Source: Casp-actino8 sp040381935
Lineage (GTDB): Bacteria; Actinomycetota; Acidimicrobiia; Acidimicrobiales; Ilumatobacteraceae
Length of the DNA stretch: 16,419 nt
Assembly: GCA_040381935.1 (NCBI GenBank)
Contig: JBEIGJ010000037.1
Location: 1 to 16,419 of the forward strand
Reading direction: 5' to 3'
Below are positions 1-6,957 of the stretch, one piece after another (position 1 is the first letter of the stretch; every line of letters starts with the position of its first letter). The translations under genes and the position numbers were made by a program. The notes beneath the pieces were generated by a model that ran no database searches, had not been told where the DNA came from, and saw only the letters and a list, made by a program, of their open reading frames with translations.

Positions 1-1898
1 TCGTACATCCGCCATGGTCCGGCTTGGGCTATTTGACGCAGTGTCCCATCAGCGGCGGCAACCACATCGGCTTGCGCAATGGCTTCAGGCGTCACCGCCA
101 AGTAGTAGCGGATACCCAACGACTGCAGATACCGGACGCCCACCGAGGCATTGTTGTTCACGTAACGCAATTCGCGCACGGGGTTGGAACTCTGTTTGGA
201 CATCGCCCCCGCAGCCAAAAAGTGATACGGCGTCGTTCCTGCAGCCTCGAACAAAAGACCTTCACTCGAACCGATACAGCCGTCAGTCCAAAACGGCAAA
301 AGCATCAGCGCCATGGTCGTGCCATAGCGATCATTACCACCAAAGTTCTCCCACAGAGCACGTCCGCAACCACGGGTCTCACCGATCTCGCTCATCGTCT
401 GCACTACTTGGTAGTACTCACCGTAAGCCTGGCGACTTTCGTAACCCGAAAAATTCCAACGAGCCCAACCATCCACAAAACCCCGGTTTCCCGCGGCAGT
501 CTCGAAAGGTCCCCACGAGTATTCCAAACCTTGACCCTCATTGATCAGCGAACCGAAAGGCAACGACTGAAAACGGAAACCAAGTACCACCAACGTCATG
601 ACTGCGGTGACAATGGCGGTCAGGCTGCGCATATTGAATTGTTCGCGCTCTAGCCGTTCAGCAACGGAGTGTTGCGGTGTGGCTTGTCCCGTTTCTTCGT
701 CATTTTCCGCCAGCTCGATCTGGTCGAGGACCAGACCTTTCCTGGTGACTTTGTCCAACTGCGCCAATCGCAACACTGCTGAGGCTGCTTCTACGATGCC
801 GATCGCCGCTAGGAGATATCGACATAAATTCACCATTGGGAGCAAGCGCGGATTCCACAACAGTCCGATGACCGGAAGACTGTCATTGAAGAGGTAAACG
901 AAAACAGCGAAAACCAAGCCGGCGAATCCAAGCCAGATACCAGCTCGATGTCGACGCACAAACATCGATGCCAAACCAATCAGTGCAAAGGTCATGAAAA
1001 AGACATTCCAAAACGGCGGCAAGGCAAAGAACATTCCCCAGTACGAGGTGAAAGAGCCATTGCCCGGCTCACCCTTGTATTTCATGTCGGTCATATAGGC
1101 GTGGTTGAGCAGGAAGGGCACGATCCAAAAAGCCGTCAACAGTGATCCAGCCCCAGCAGTGATGATGAACCACCGCAAACGCTGTCGATCAAGCCAGAGC
1201 ACCAACATCAACAGCAGGCCCACTGCTACATAAATGGCCACAATGCCGTGGCAGAGCACCGCGAGGGCCATGAAGATAGCGGCCTTGATCCGATGACGTC
1301 CGGTCTCCAGGCCGTTGGCAAAGAGCCCGAATGCGATGAGGGCAAATGACAACGAAATCGAAAAGGAAAACTCTCCCGCCATCGTCGAGGCCACGTTGCC
1401 GCCGTAGATGGTGTAACTCTCATCCAAGAGATACACCAGACCAGCAACTGCAAAGAGTTCGGGAATCGGATAGGCAAAACGCGCCAGTCGGCCAAAGAGC
1501 CAGCAACTCACTGGGAAAGTCACGATGCCCAAGACAGCGATGATTTTGAAGGCCACTGCATACGGCAAGACAAGATCGAGCAACAAGATGAATAGGGCTG
1601 GGAGAACCATGTAAAAGCGATACACCGGAAGCCCGGAGTACCAGTCCATCGACCAGCCGTTCAGTTTCCACGGCAGAAGGTGGTCACGTAGATACGCCGG
1701 CCCCCACACATGAGCGCCCATATCGCCGCCAGTGGGGGTGGTATTGCGCACAATGAGCGACGGCTGGATAACCCGTACCGCAACGAAGGTCGTGACCCCC
1801 AAAAGGGCTATTCGCACAATCAAGGTGACGAGGCGACGGCGATCCGCTCGCAATTCCTGGGATCGTTCGACAAGGCGGGAGGTCAGTCGCGAGACCAT
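1..1898 (-). CDS. Large multi-pass membrane protein, PTPS-related / GT-C-like (3' end cut by window)
   Basis: The reading frame is open from an ATG at 1898 down to base 1 (632 codons seen, no stop), so the C-terminus lies outside the window. After a basic N-terminus (residues 1-22) comes a first membrane segment (about 23-43), then an outer loop with GGDMGAHVW at 57-65 and a WYSGLPVYRFY stretch near 86-96, then many hydrophobic helices to about residue 375. A final helix near 430-445 is followed by a soluble, probably extracytoplasmic, domain ending near a LGIRYYLAVT element. This pattern resembles the '6-pyruvoyl-tetrahydropterin synthase related' membrane family, whose architecture is like GT-C glycosyltransferases and which, despite the name, is not a pterin enzyme. 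The first Asp-containing loop is where GT-C enzymes keep catalytic acids. It is the third gene of a minus-strand set, 52 bases after the CPBP protease. A role in lipid-linked sugar transfer at the outer membrane face is inference. No other in-frame start is near. Confidence 0.8.
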   Translation of the reverse strand, partial: MVSRLTSRLVERSQELRADRRRLVTLIVRIALLGVTTFVAVRVIQPSLIVRNTTPTGGDMGAHVWGPAYLRDHLLPWKLNGWSMDWYSGLPVYRFYMVLPALFILLLDLVLPYAVAFKIIAVLGIVTFPVSCWLFGRLARFAYPIPELFAVAGLVYLLDESYTIYGGNVASTMAGEFSFSISLSFALIAFGLFANGLETGRHRIKAAIFMALAVLCHGIVAIYVAVGLLLMLVLWLDRQRLRWFIITAGAGSLLTAFWIVPFLLNHAYMTDMKYKGEPGNGSFTSYWGMFFALPPFWNVFFMTFALIGLASMFVRRHRAGIWLGFAGLVFAVFVYLFNDSLPVIGLLWNPRLLPMVNLCRYLLAAIGIVEAASAVLRLAQLDKVTRKGLVLDQIELAENDEETGQATPQHSVAERLEREQFNMRSLTAIVTAVMTLVVLGFRFQSLPFGSLINEGQGLEYSWGPFETAAGNRGFVDGWARWNFSGYESRQAYGEYYQVVQTMSEIGETRGCGRALWENFGGNDRYGTTMALMLLPFWTDGCIGSSEGLLFEAAGTTPYHFLAAGAMSKQSSNPVRELRYVNNNASVGVRYLQSLGIRYYLAVTPEAIAQADVVAAADGTLRQIAQAGPWRMY

Positions 1899-1950
1899 GG
1901 TCTTTTCATCATGACACCTTTTGCCTGTACGGAGTCGGCGTTGGCCGATC

Positions 1951-2667
1951 TTAGAGAGCCACCAGCAGCAAACCGGTGGCATTGAAGGCGGCGTGGGCCA
2001 AGATGGCACTCCCCAATCGTCTAGTCATTTGAAAGCACAATCCAAGCACGATGGCAAAGACGAACAGCCCGGGAAATTCGACTGGCTGTAAGTGAATCGC
2101 TGCGAACCACACTGCGGAAATCACTAACGCCAGAATTTCGTTGAAGCGCCCTTGTAACGACTGCAAGATCAGCCCGCGGTACACGATTTCTTCGATGAGC
2201 GGTGCACCGATCACCACGACCGCCACCAGAGCAATGATCCATCCACCATCGACTTTGTCCCAAAGGGTGCGGGCTCGTTCTTCCACTTCTTCACTGGAAA
2301 AGGTGTCGGGAAACCACTGCTGTAGGGGCCAATACACCAGTGGCAGTAGGAACAACTGGCTGGCAATACCGATAGGAATGCCGGCAACATCCGCCCATCG
2401 AAACGACAGACGAACATCCCGTAACGGTCGAGCACGTCCCCAGTACCGACTGACAACAGCCAAAGCCACCACGAAGGGAATCCATAGCAAGATCACCGAG
2501 ATGACGGTGATGGAGATCGGCCAGGTATCAGGATCATCCCCGCCGTAACCGGATAACGAAATTGCCATCGCTTGCAGTGGAAGGGCTAAGACGTAGGCCG
2601 CCACCCAAGCAACAAATGCCACGCCGACCGAAAATCGGATCGGCGACGAAGGGCGCGTGTAATCCAC
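1951..2667 (-). CDS. CPBP (Abi/CAAX-type) intramembrane metalloprotease
   Basis: A predicted 238-residue integral membrane protein. All three signature motifs of the CPBP/Abi family are visible: EEIVYRG at 159-165 (EExxxR), WFAAIH ending at His192 (FxxxH) and HAAFN at 225-229 (HxxxN). These are the putative metal/catalytic residues of the type II CAAX-protease-like fold. Hydrophobic helices lie at about 12-35, 50-73, 95-113, 142-158, 178-192, 200-212 and 220-238. The frame is open up to an ATG at 2778, but that start would overlap the upstream DUF3499 gene by about 100 bases and add a 37-residue low-complexity tail. I prefer the GTG at 2667, eight bases after the DUF3499 stop, although no good ribosome-binding site is visible. 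The substrate is unknown. Bacterial members include proteins for bacteriocin self-immunity and membrane protein cleavage, and nothing here decides between these. An envelope-related role is suggested only by context. Confidence 0.88.
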   Translation of the reverse strand: MDYTRPSSPIRFSVGVAFVAWVAAYVLALPLQAMAISLSGYGGDDPDTWPISITVISVILLWIPFVVALAVVSRYWGRARPLRDVRLSFRWADVAGIPIGIASQLFLLPLVYWPLQQWFPDTFSSEEVEERARTLWDKVDGGWIIALVAVVVIGAPLIEEIVYRGLILQSLQGRFNEILALVISAVWFAAIHLQPVEFPGLFVFAIVLGLCFQMTRRLGSAILAHAAFNATGLLLVAL

Positions 2668-2675
2668 AGTTGGCG

Positions 2676-2903
2676 CTAACCGGCGAGACGGTGCACGAAC
2701 GGCAGCACTTCGGCCCGACGACGATCGTCGAGACTCCACCCACTGGGCGGAGCGAACCTCTGCCAATGTTTGGCACACAATTCGTAGACATTGGAGAGGC
2801 GTTCATCGGCGAGATAGTCGATCCAAATGGTCGACGTCGAATACTGAAATGCCAAGGCAACATGTGACACTTCTCGACAACCACTACGGGTACACGAACG
2901 CAT
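2676..2903 (-). CDS. DUF3499 family small zinc-ribbon-like protein
   Basis: A 75-residue protein that I recognise as the actinobacterial DUF3499 family (M. tuberculosis Rv3259 type). Visible family marks are Cys4-x4-Cys9 at the N-terminus, a central beta-rich segment with YSTSTIWIDYLA (21-32), then YELCAKHWQRFAPPSGW (40-56), where Cys43-x2-His46 probably completes a zinc site. The function of the family is unknown. The frame runs further upstream without a stop, but homology begins at the ATG at 2903, which directly precedes the first Cys. A GGAGGA abuts this ATG with no spacer, too close to act as a normal ribosome-binding site. A TACTTT hexamer six bases upstream suggests leaderless transcription instead. 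It is the first gene of the minus-strand set with the CPBP protease and the PTPS-like protein, and diverges from ftsH. In mycobacteria the homologue sits close to whiB2, fbiA and fbiB. The same family neighbourhood is seen here with cofD/cofE, but about 11 kb away. Confidence 0.82.
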   Translation of the reverse strand: MRSCTRSGCREVSHVALAFQYSTSTIWIDYLADERLSNVYELCAKHWQRFAPPSGWSLDDRRRAEVLPFVHRLAG

Positions 2904-2909
2904 TCCTCC

Positions 2910-2915
2910 AAAGTA
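2910..2915 (-). promoter_or_regulatory. Possible leaderless -10 box of the DUF3499 gene
   Basis: The minus strand reads TACTTT here, then six bases, then the ATG at 2903. A TANNNT box whose end is about 6-7 bases from the start codon is the usual actinobacterial layout for a leaderless mRNA. No convincing -35 hexamer is visible. This is pattern-based inference. Confidence 0.35.
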
Positions 2916-2998
2916 CGCAAAAATGACACGGTTTTGGTGGATTCCAGCCTGAGGCTCAGTTCTCGGAGCACGACATACCGACCCCGCAAAAACGGTCG

Positions 2999-3004
2999 TA
3001 GCAT
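2999..3004 (+). promoter_or_regulatory. Possible leaderless -10 box of ftsH
   Basis: TAGCAT is followed by six bases and then the ftsH ATG at 3011. No Shine-Dalgarno sequence is present between it and the start, which agrees with leaderless transcription. A three-codon frame (ATG at 3003, stop overlapping the ftsH ATG) also lies here and is probably chance. No clear -35 box is seen. Confidence 0.35.
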
Positions 3005-3010
3005 GAAGCC

Positions 3011-5029
3011 ATGAGCGAGTCATCTCCTCCCCCACCGCCCCCACCACCGTCACCGAGTGCCGATTCAGGCCGCCGGTTCGGACGCGCTGCCAAGCAAAAG
3101 GATCAGGAGCCTCGGACGCGTCGAGAGGTCGAACCCCGTTCAGGTTCACAGCCGGGTCCAAATGGCCAGCCAGATGGACGTCCAGGTCGCCCAGCAATGC
3201 CCAAGTGGTCGGCCTGGGTGCTACTCGGCATCATCCTGGTCTTGATTTTCGGTCCGCAACTTCTTCCTGGCCCCGACCGCGAAAAACTCGGTTTCGAGGA
3301 ATTCATCACCCAGATTGACGAAGGAAGAGTCGATGAAGTCAAGTTGAACAACACAACTCTGACCATCACCGGCACATTCACCGATGGCGGTGAATTCTCC
3401 ACGACCGCCCCGCCCGGATTCCCCAACGAAAAGGACCGCGAACTGTTGCGCTCCAAAGGTGTCGACTTCAAACCCTCCACCCCGCAGTCCAACTGGTTGT
3501 TGAACTTGATCCCCCTTCTGTTGCCTTTCGTTCTAATCATCGGCTTCTTGGTGTGGATGAACAAGCGTGCCTCTGGGCAGATGGGCAACATGATGTCCAT
3601 TGGACGGAGTCGGGCCAAGACGTATTCTGCTGACCGACCCTCCACCACCTTTGCCGATATTGCCGGCTACGAAGGGGTCAAAACCGAGATCAAAGAAGTA
3701 GTCGATTTCCTGCGGATGCCAGAACGCTTCAAAGAGATCGGCGCTCGCGTGCCAAAGGGAATGTTGCTCGTTGGCCCACCTGGAACCGGTAAGACCTTGT
3801 TCGCTCGCGCCGTGGCCGGCGAAGCCGGTGTGGGTTTCTTGTCGGTGACTGGCTCGGATTTCATGGAGATGTTCGTGGGTGTCGGTGCTAGCCGAGTCCG
3901 AGACCTTTTCCAGCAAGCCCGCAAAATGGGCCGGGCCATCATCTTCATCGACGAAATTGACTCAATTGGGCGTAAGCGCGGTGCTGGACTCGGTGGCGGT
4001 CACGATGAGCGCGAACAAACCTTGAACCAGATGCTGGCCGAAATGGACGGTTTCGAAACCTCAGAAGGCATCGTGATTTTGGCGGCCACCAACCGTCCGG
4101 ATGTCTTGGATCCGGCCCTCCTGCGACCGGGCCGTTTCGATCGCCAGATCGTGGTTCCCCTTCCCGAGTTCGGGGAGCGAGCAGCCATTTTGCGGGTGCA
4201 CAGTCGCGATAAGCGCATGGGCCCCGATGTCGACCTCGACACCATGGCCAAGGGAACACCCGGTATGAGCGGTGCTGACCTGGCCAACTTGGTGAACGAA
4301 GCGGCGCTATTTGCCGTACGCCGAAATAGTTCACAGATCGAAAAGATCGACTTCGAATCGGCCCGGGACCGCATCATGATGGGTGCAAGTCGCGAATCGT
4401 TGATTCTCACCGCTGAGGAAAAGCGGGTCACCGCCTACCACGAGGGCGGCCACGCAGTGCTGGCAGCAGTCCTACCCAATGGAGATCCCCTGCACAAAGT
4501 CACCATCCTTCCGCGAGGTATGGCTCTCGGCGTGACTCAAACCCTTCCCGAGGAACGGCACAGCTTCTCCAAGGACTACATCCAAGACCGCATCTGCATG
4601 GCGTTGGGTGGACGTGTTGCCGAGCAGGTCGTCTTCGATCAGCAGACCACCGGAGCAGCCAACGACCTCGAAGTGGTCACCGGTTTAGCGCGGCGGATGG
4701 TCCGCGAATGGGGTATGAGTGATTCGGTCGGCCCAATGGCCTGGCACAGTCAGCAACAAGTCTTCTTGGGCGAAGATCTCATGACTGGCGGACGTGAATA
4801 CAGCGACGATACCGCTCGCATGATCGATGAAGAAGTGAACAAGATTCTTCGGGCGCAGGAAGTTCGCGCCACCGAGTTGTTGATCAAGCACCGTAAAGGT
4901 TTGGACCTCGTCGCCGAGGCCCTTCTCGACAAGGAGACCATCGATGGAACTCTTGTCAACGAATTGGTGCAACAAGGCTTCGATGACCACCCATCGACCA
5001 GCGCTACGTCATCAGCATCATCGGAGTAA
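3011..5029 (+). CDS. ftsH: ATP-dependent zinc metalloprotease FtsH
   Basis: A 672-residue membrane-bound AAA+ protease that extracts and degrades membrane and short-lived soluble proteins, normally as a hexamer with its catalytic part in the cytoplasm. In order: a charged and proline-rich N-terminal tail (1-64, with eight prolines in a row at 6-13), first membrane helix (65-86), small extracytoplasmic FtsH_ext domain (about 88-160), second helix (162-183), AAA domain and M41 protease domain. Walker A is GPPGTGKT at 255-262, the pore motif FVG is at 288-290, Walker B is IFIDEID at 311-317, and the second region of homology carries RPGRFDR at 372-378. The zinc site is HEGGH at 477-481, with Asp552 as the likely third ligand. 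Canonical FtsH has HEAGH, so Ala is replaced by Gly. The N-terminal tail is about 60 residues longer than in typical FtsH, where the first helix starts almost at the initiator. The 3' end converges with the thioredoxin gene, 13 bases away. Confidence 0.97.
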   Translation: MSESSPPPPPPPPSPSADSGRRFGRAAKQKDQEPRTRREVEPRSGSQPGPNGQPDGRPGRPAMPKWSAWVLLGIILVLIFGPQLLPGPDREKLGFEEFITQIDEGRVDEVKLNNTTLTITGTFTDGGEFSTTAPPGFPNEKDRELLRSKGVDFKPSTPQSNWLLNLIPLLLPFVLIIGFLVWMNKRASGQMGNMMSIGRSRAKTYSADRPSTTFADIAGYEGVKTEIKEVVDFLRMPERFKEIGARVPKGMLLVGPPGTGKTLFARAVAGEAGVGFLSVTGSDFMEMFVGVGASRVRDLFQQARKMGRAIIFIDEIDSIGRKRGAGLGGGHDEREQTLNQMLAEMDGFETSEGIVILAATNRPDVLDPALLRPGRFDRQIVVPLPEFGERAAILRVHSRDKRMGPDVDLDTMAKGTPGMSGADLANLVNEAALFAVRRNSSQIEKIDFESARDRIMMGASRESLILTAEEKRVTAYHEGGHAVLAAVLPNGDPLHKVTILPRGMALGVTQTLPEERHSFSKDYIQDRICMALGGRVAEQVVFDQQTTGAANDLEVVTGLARRMVREWGMSDSVGPMAWHSQQQVFLGEDLMTGGREYSDDTARMIDEEVNKILRAQEVRATELLIKHRKGLDLVAEALLDKETIDGTLVNELVQQGFDDHPSTSATSSASSE

Positions 5030-5042
5030 CACTTCTTACGGG

Positions 5043-5510
5043 TTAGGAATGCTGACATTGGCCTTCATCGGGTTGCGTGGATGGATCGCGCACTGTGGCC
5101 ACAGCAGCCCAGAGGTGAGTAGCGCTCACCGGACCTAAGAAATGTTTGTGGACCACTCCGTCCTCATCGCAGATGACCAATGTCGGTACGGCATCGATCT
5201 TGTATTTCTGGTGTAAATCGCCTTGGGTTTCGTAATCGACTTTGTGCACGCCAACATGTCGGCTGGCCATGATCTGAGCCTTGTCCCAGACATCGCTACA
5301 CACATCACACGCCGACGACGTGAAGACCACGATCAACCACTCCGGCACCGCTGAATCAGTATCGACTGGGTTGAAATCACTCCGGTCGATCTGAGCTGGC
5401 ACGGTGAAAATCTTCTGAGTCGGAACGTCGACGTGTTGACGCCGACGAGCAAACAATGCCATTGCGCCCACTACGACCACGATGGCTAGGGCAATCGCCA
5501 CATTGATCAT
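5043..5510 (-). CDS. Membrane-anchored thioredoxin-like protein
   Basis: A 155-residue protein with one N-terminal membrane helix (about 3-20) followed by ARRRQ and a thioredoxin-fold domain (about 55-140). The redox motif is CDVC at 68-71, preceded by VVFTSSA rather than the usual Trp. The cis-proline is in DAVPTLV (Pro109). Two further cysteines lie at 114 and 152. The open frame extends upstream into the preceding gene, but the ATG at 5510, seven bases after that gene's stop and ten bases after a GGAG, gives a clean membrane anchor. By the positive-inside rule, the three arginines after the helix and the uncharged N-terminus would place the redox domain in the cytoplasm. This differs from the extracytoplasmic thiol-disulfide enzymes one would expect next to an exported protein, so the topology is uncertain. 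It is the last gene of the GT2-DUF5719-thioredoxin set and may act on the exported neighbour or on membrane proteins. Confidence 0.85.
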   Translation of the reverse strand: MINVAIALAIVVVVGAMALFARRRQHVDVPTQKIFTVPAQIDRSDFNPVDTDSAVPEWLIVVFTSSACDVCSDVWDKAQIMASRHVGVHKVDYETQGDLHQKYKIDAVPTLVICDEDGVVHKHFLGPVSATHLWAAVATVRDPSTQPDEGQCQHS

Positions 5511-5517
5511 GAATCGG

Positions 5518-6957
5518 CTACTCCGGCAATCCCCATGAACCGCTACGGCCGCGCAGAGTGGCATTGCGCTCCAATCGGCGCTCCACCAAGATCAATTGGT
5601 CACTCACAACTTCGAGAGAACGACCGCGAGTGATTTCATCAAGAAGGTCAATGACCAGGATGCCATTGGCCGCTATCGGCATGTTTTCCAGACCGGGTAC
5701 CGCTTCACTACCTCCAGGACCAACCGAGGAAACCGTGACCAGACCGGCATTGCCCGACGTGTTGAGAACGACCATCGCTCCCTCCAACGCCAGATTGGAA
5801 CTGATCGGAATCACCCAGCGAGTCGACTGGTACCCGCGTTGAACGCCGATGAGAGCCGTTGTGGCCACTGACGTATCTGCGGGTCGCGTCAAAATACGCT
5901 CCACGACAATGGACTCATCCGTCTGGCTGGAAACAACGATTCCATGACGGCCTTCTGGCAGGCCCGCAACATTGGCCATATCGAACAAGATGACCTCGCC
6001 AGCGGGAATAGTGATCGAGGCCGGTGCCACCGGGGCGACTTCAGGACTCACACCTAGAACCACGACATCGGCAATGGCTTCGGTATCAGAGGGGTTCAAG
6101 ATCATCAGGTGTTCAGTGATCCCTGCTCCCTTTTCGCCGTCAGCAAACCACCATTGATCCGAGGTGGATGGTGCACCGAGGGCCATGATGTGGCCAAGAC
6201 GTCCGGATCCAAGATAGTGCTGGTACTTCGCAGCCACGATCCGCCCGGATGCAGTACGTACGGTGATGCCCGCGATCTTCTCGTCGCGAAACCCACTCGT
6301 AGAGATGTTGATCACTCGCAGCGAACGTGCCGGGACCACGAAGCCTTGCAAATTCGACGGTGACCGAGGACCATTTTGAGTGGCCACATCCATGTTGACA
6401 ATGGCCGGCGAAAGATACGGATTCGAAATGAGAATACGAAAGTCCGACGACGAGGCGGTAAAACCATCAGGGAAAAACCACTCTGCAGATGTTTGATTGG
6501 CGCACGGCGCAACAGCTGCTCCCGCCGGATGCAGGGCGCGCTGTTCGACGCTGGCCCTGGTCTCGTTCAGTTCGACGAACGCACTGGCAAATGGAGCGGT
6601 GACCCGTTGATCCACGTCGTAAATAAGTTTGGCCCGCGCCTCGACGGTGACAACTTCGGCCACCGGTTCTTGGTCGCTGGTCAAAATGGTGACCAACCCC
6701 GTGACTGAAGAGTCCGTGGGATTGGAGATGATCAATTCGCCGCCGTACTCGCCCTCAGCGCTTGAACCCAGTGCCGAAGTACCTCCGCAGAACCATGTCG
6801 ATGAGATCGTTCCTGTTTGCCGGTCCAAAGACGGCGTCCCCGGACGAAACGATGGCGAAAATGAGGTGCCAGTAGCGGGCTCTACTCCACGCGAAACCAC
6901 GATGGTCACCACAACCACTGCAAGCAAGATCAACCCATAGAGAGAGCGTCGAATCAT
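5518..6957 (-). CDS. DUF5719-like exported protein with four internal repeats
   Basis: A 479-residue protein with an N-terminal hydrophobic segment (about 8-22) after MIRR, most likely a signal anchor or uncleaved signal peptide. The rest is soluble, beta-rich and outside the membrane. I assign it to DUF5719 from its character and its place after a GT2-membrane fusion gene. The family has no known function. Four tandem modules of about 85-90 residues can be traced, beginning at Trp55, Trp160, Trp270 and Trp381. Each has an aromatic opening, a core such as LIISNP, ILISNP, LMILNP or MVVLNT, a turn such as VPARS or IPAGE, and an end like VVERIL or LVERRL. Only two cysteines are present, Cys57 and Cys152. 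The ATG at 6957 overlaps the upstream gene's stop (ATGA), which indicates translational coupling. The longer frame start at 7047 is unlikely because it would destroy the signal segment and overlap the GT2 gene. A role in binding or presenting an envelope glycan is inference. Confidence 0.83.
   Translation of the reverse strand: MIRRSLYGLILLAVVVVTIVVSRGVEPATGTSFSPSFRPGTPSLDRQTGTISSTWFCGGTSALGSSAEGEYGGELIISNPTDSSVTGLVTILTSDQEPVAEVVTVEARAKLIYDVDQRVTAPFASAFVELNETRASVEQRALHPAGAAVAPCANQTSAEWFFPDGFTASSSDFRILISNPYLSPAIVNMDVATQNGPRSPSNLQGFVVPARSLRVINISTSGFRDEKIAGITVRTASGRIVAAKYQHYLGSGRLGHIMALGAPSTSDQWWFADGEKGAGITEHLMILNPSDTEAIADVVVLGVSPEVAPVAPASITIPAGEVILFDMANVAGLPEGRHGIVVSSQTDESIVVERILTRPADTSVATTALIGVQRGYQSTRWVIPISSNLALEGAMVVLNTSGNAGLVTVSSVGPGGSEAVPGLENMPIAANGILVIDLLDEITRGRSLEVVSDQLILVERRLERNATLRGRSGSWGLPE

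Noticed and set aside
24..653. Long plus-strand open frames at 14-544, 24-653 and 598-897.
   Set aside because: They lie opposite the PTPS-like membrane gene, which has coherent helices and family motifs. The plus frames give Arg/Pro/Ser-rich sequence with no recognisable domain.
3003..3014. A three-codon upstream frame (ATG AAG CCA TGA) overlapping the ftsH ATG.
   Set aside because: If ftsH is leaderless from the TAGCAT box, this ATG is not in the mRNA. There is no ribosome-binding site for it and such a short frame is easily chance.
5040..5049. The 10-mer GGGTTAGGAA occurs here and again at 10302-10311 near the flippase start, hinting at a shared regulatory site.
   Set aside because: Many 10-base matches are expected by chance in 16 kb. 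One copy lies at a gene's 3' end, so there is no consistent position.
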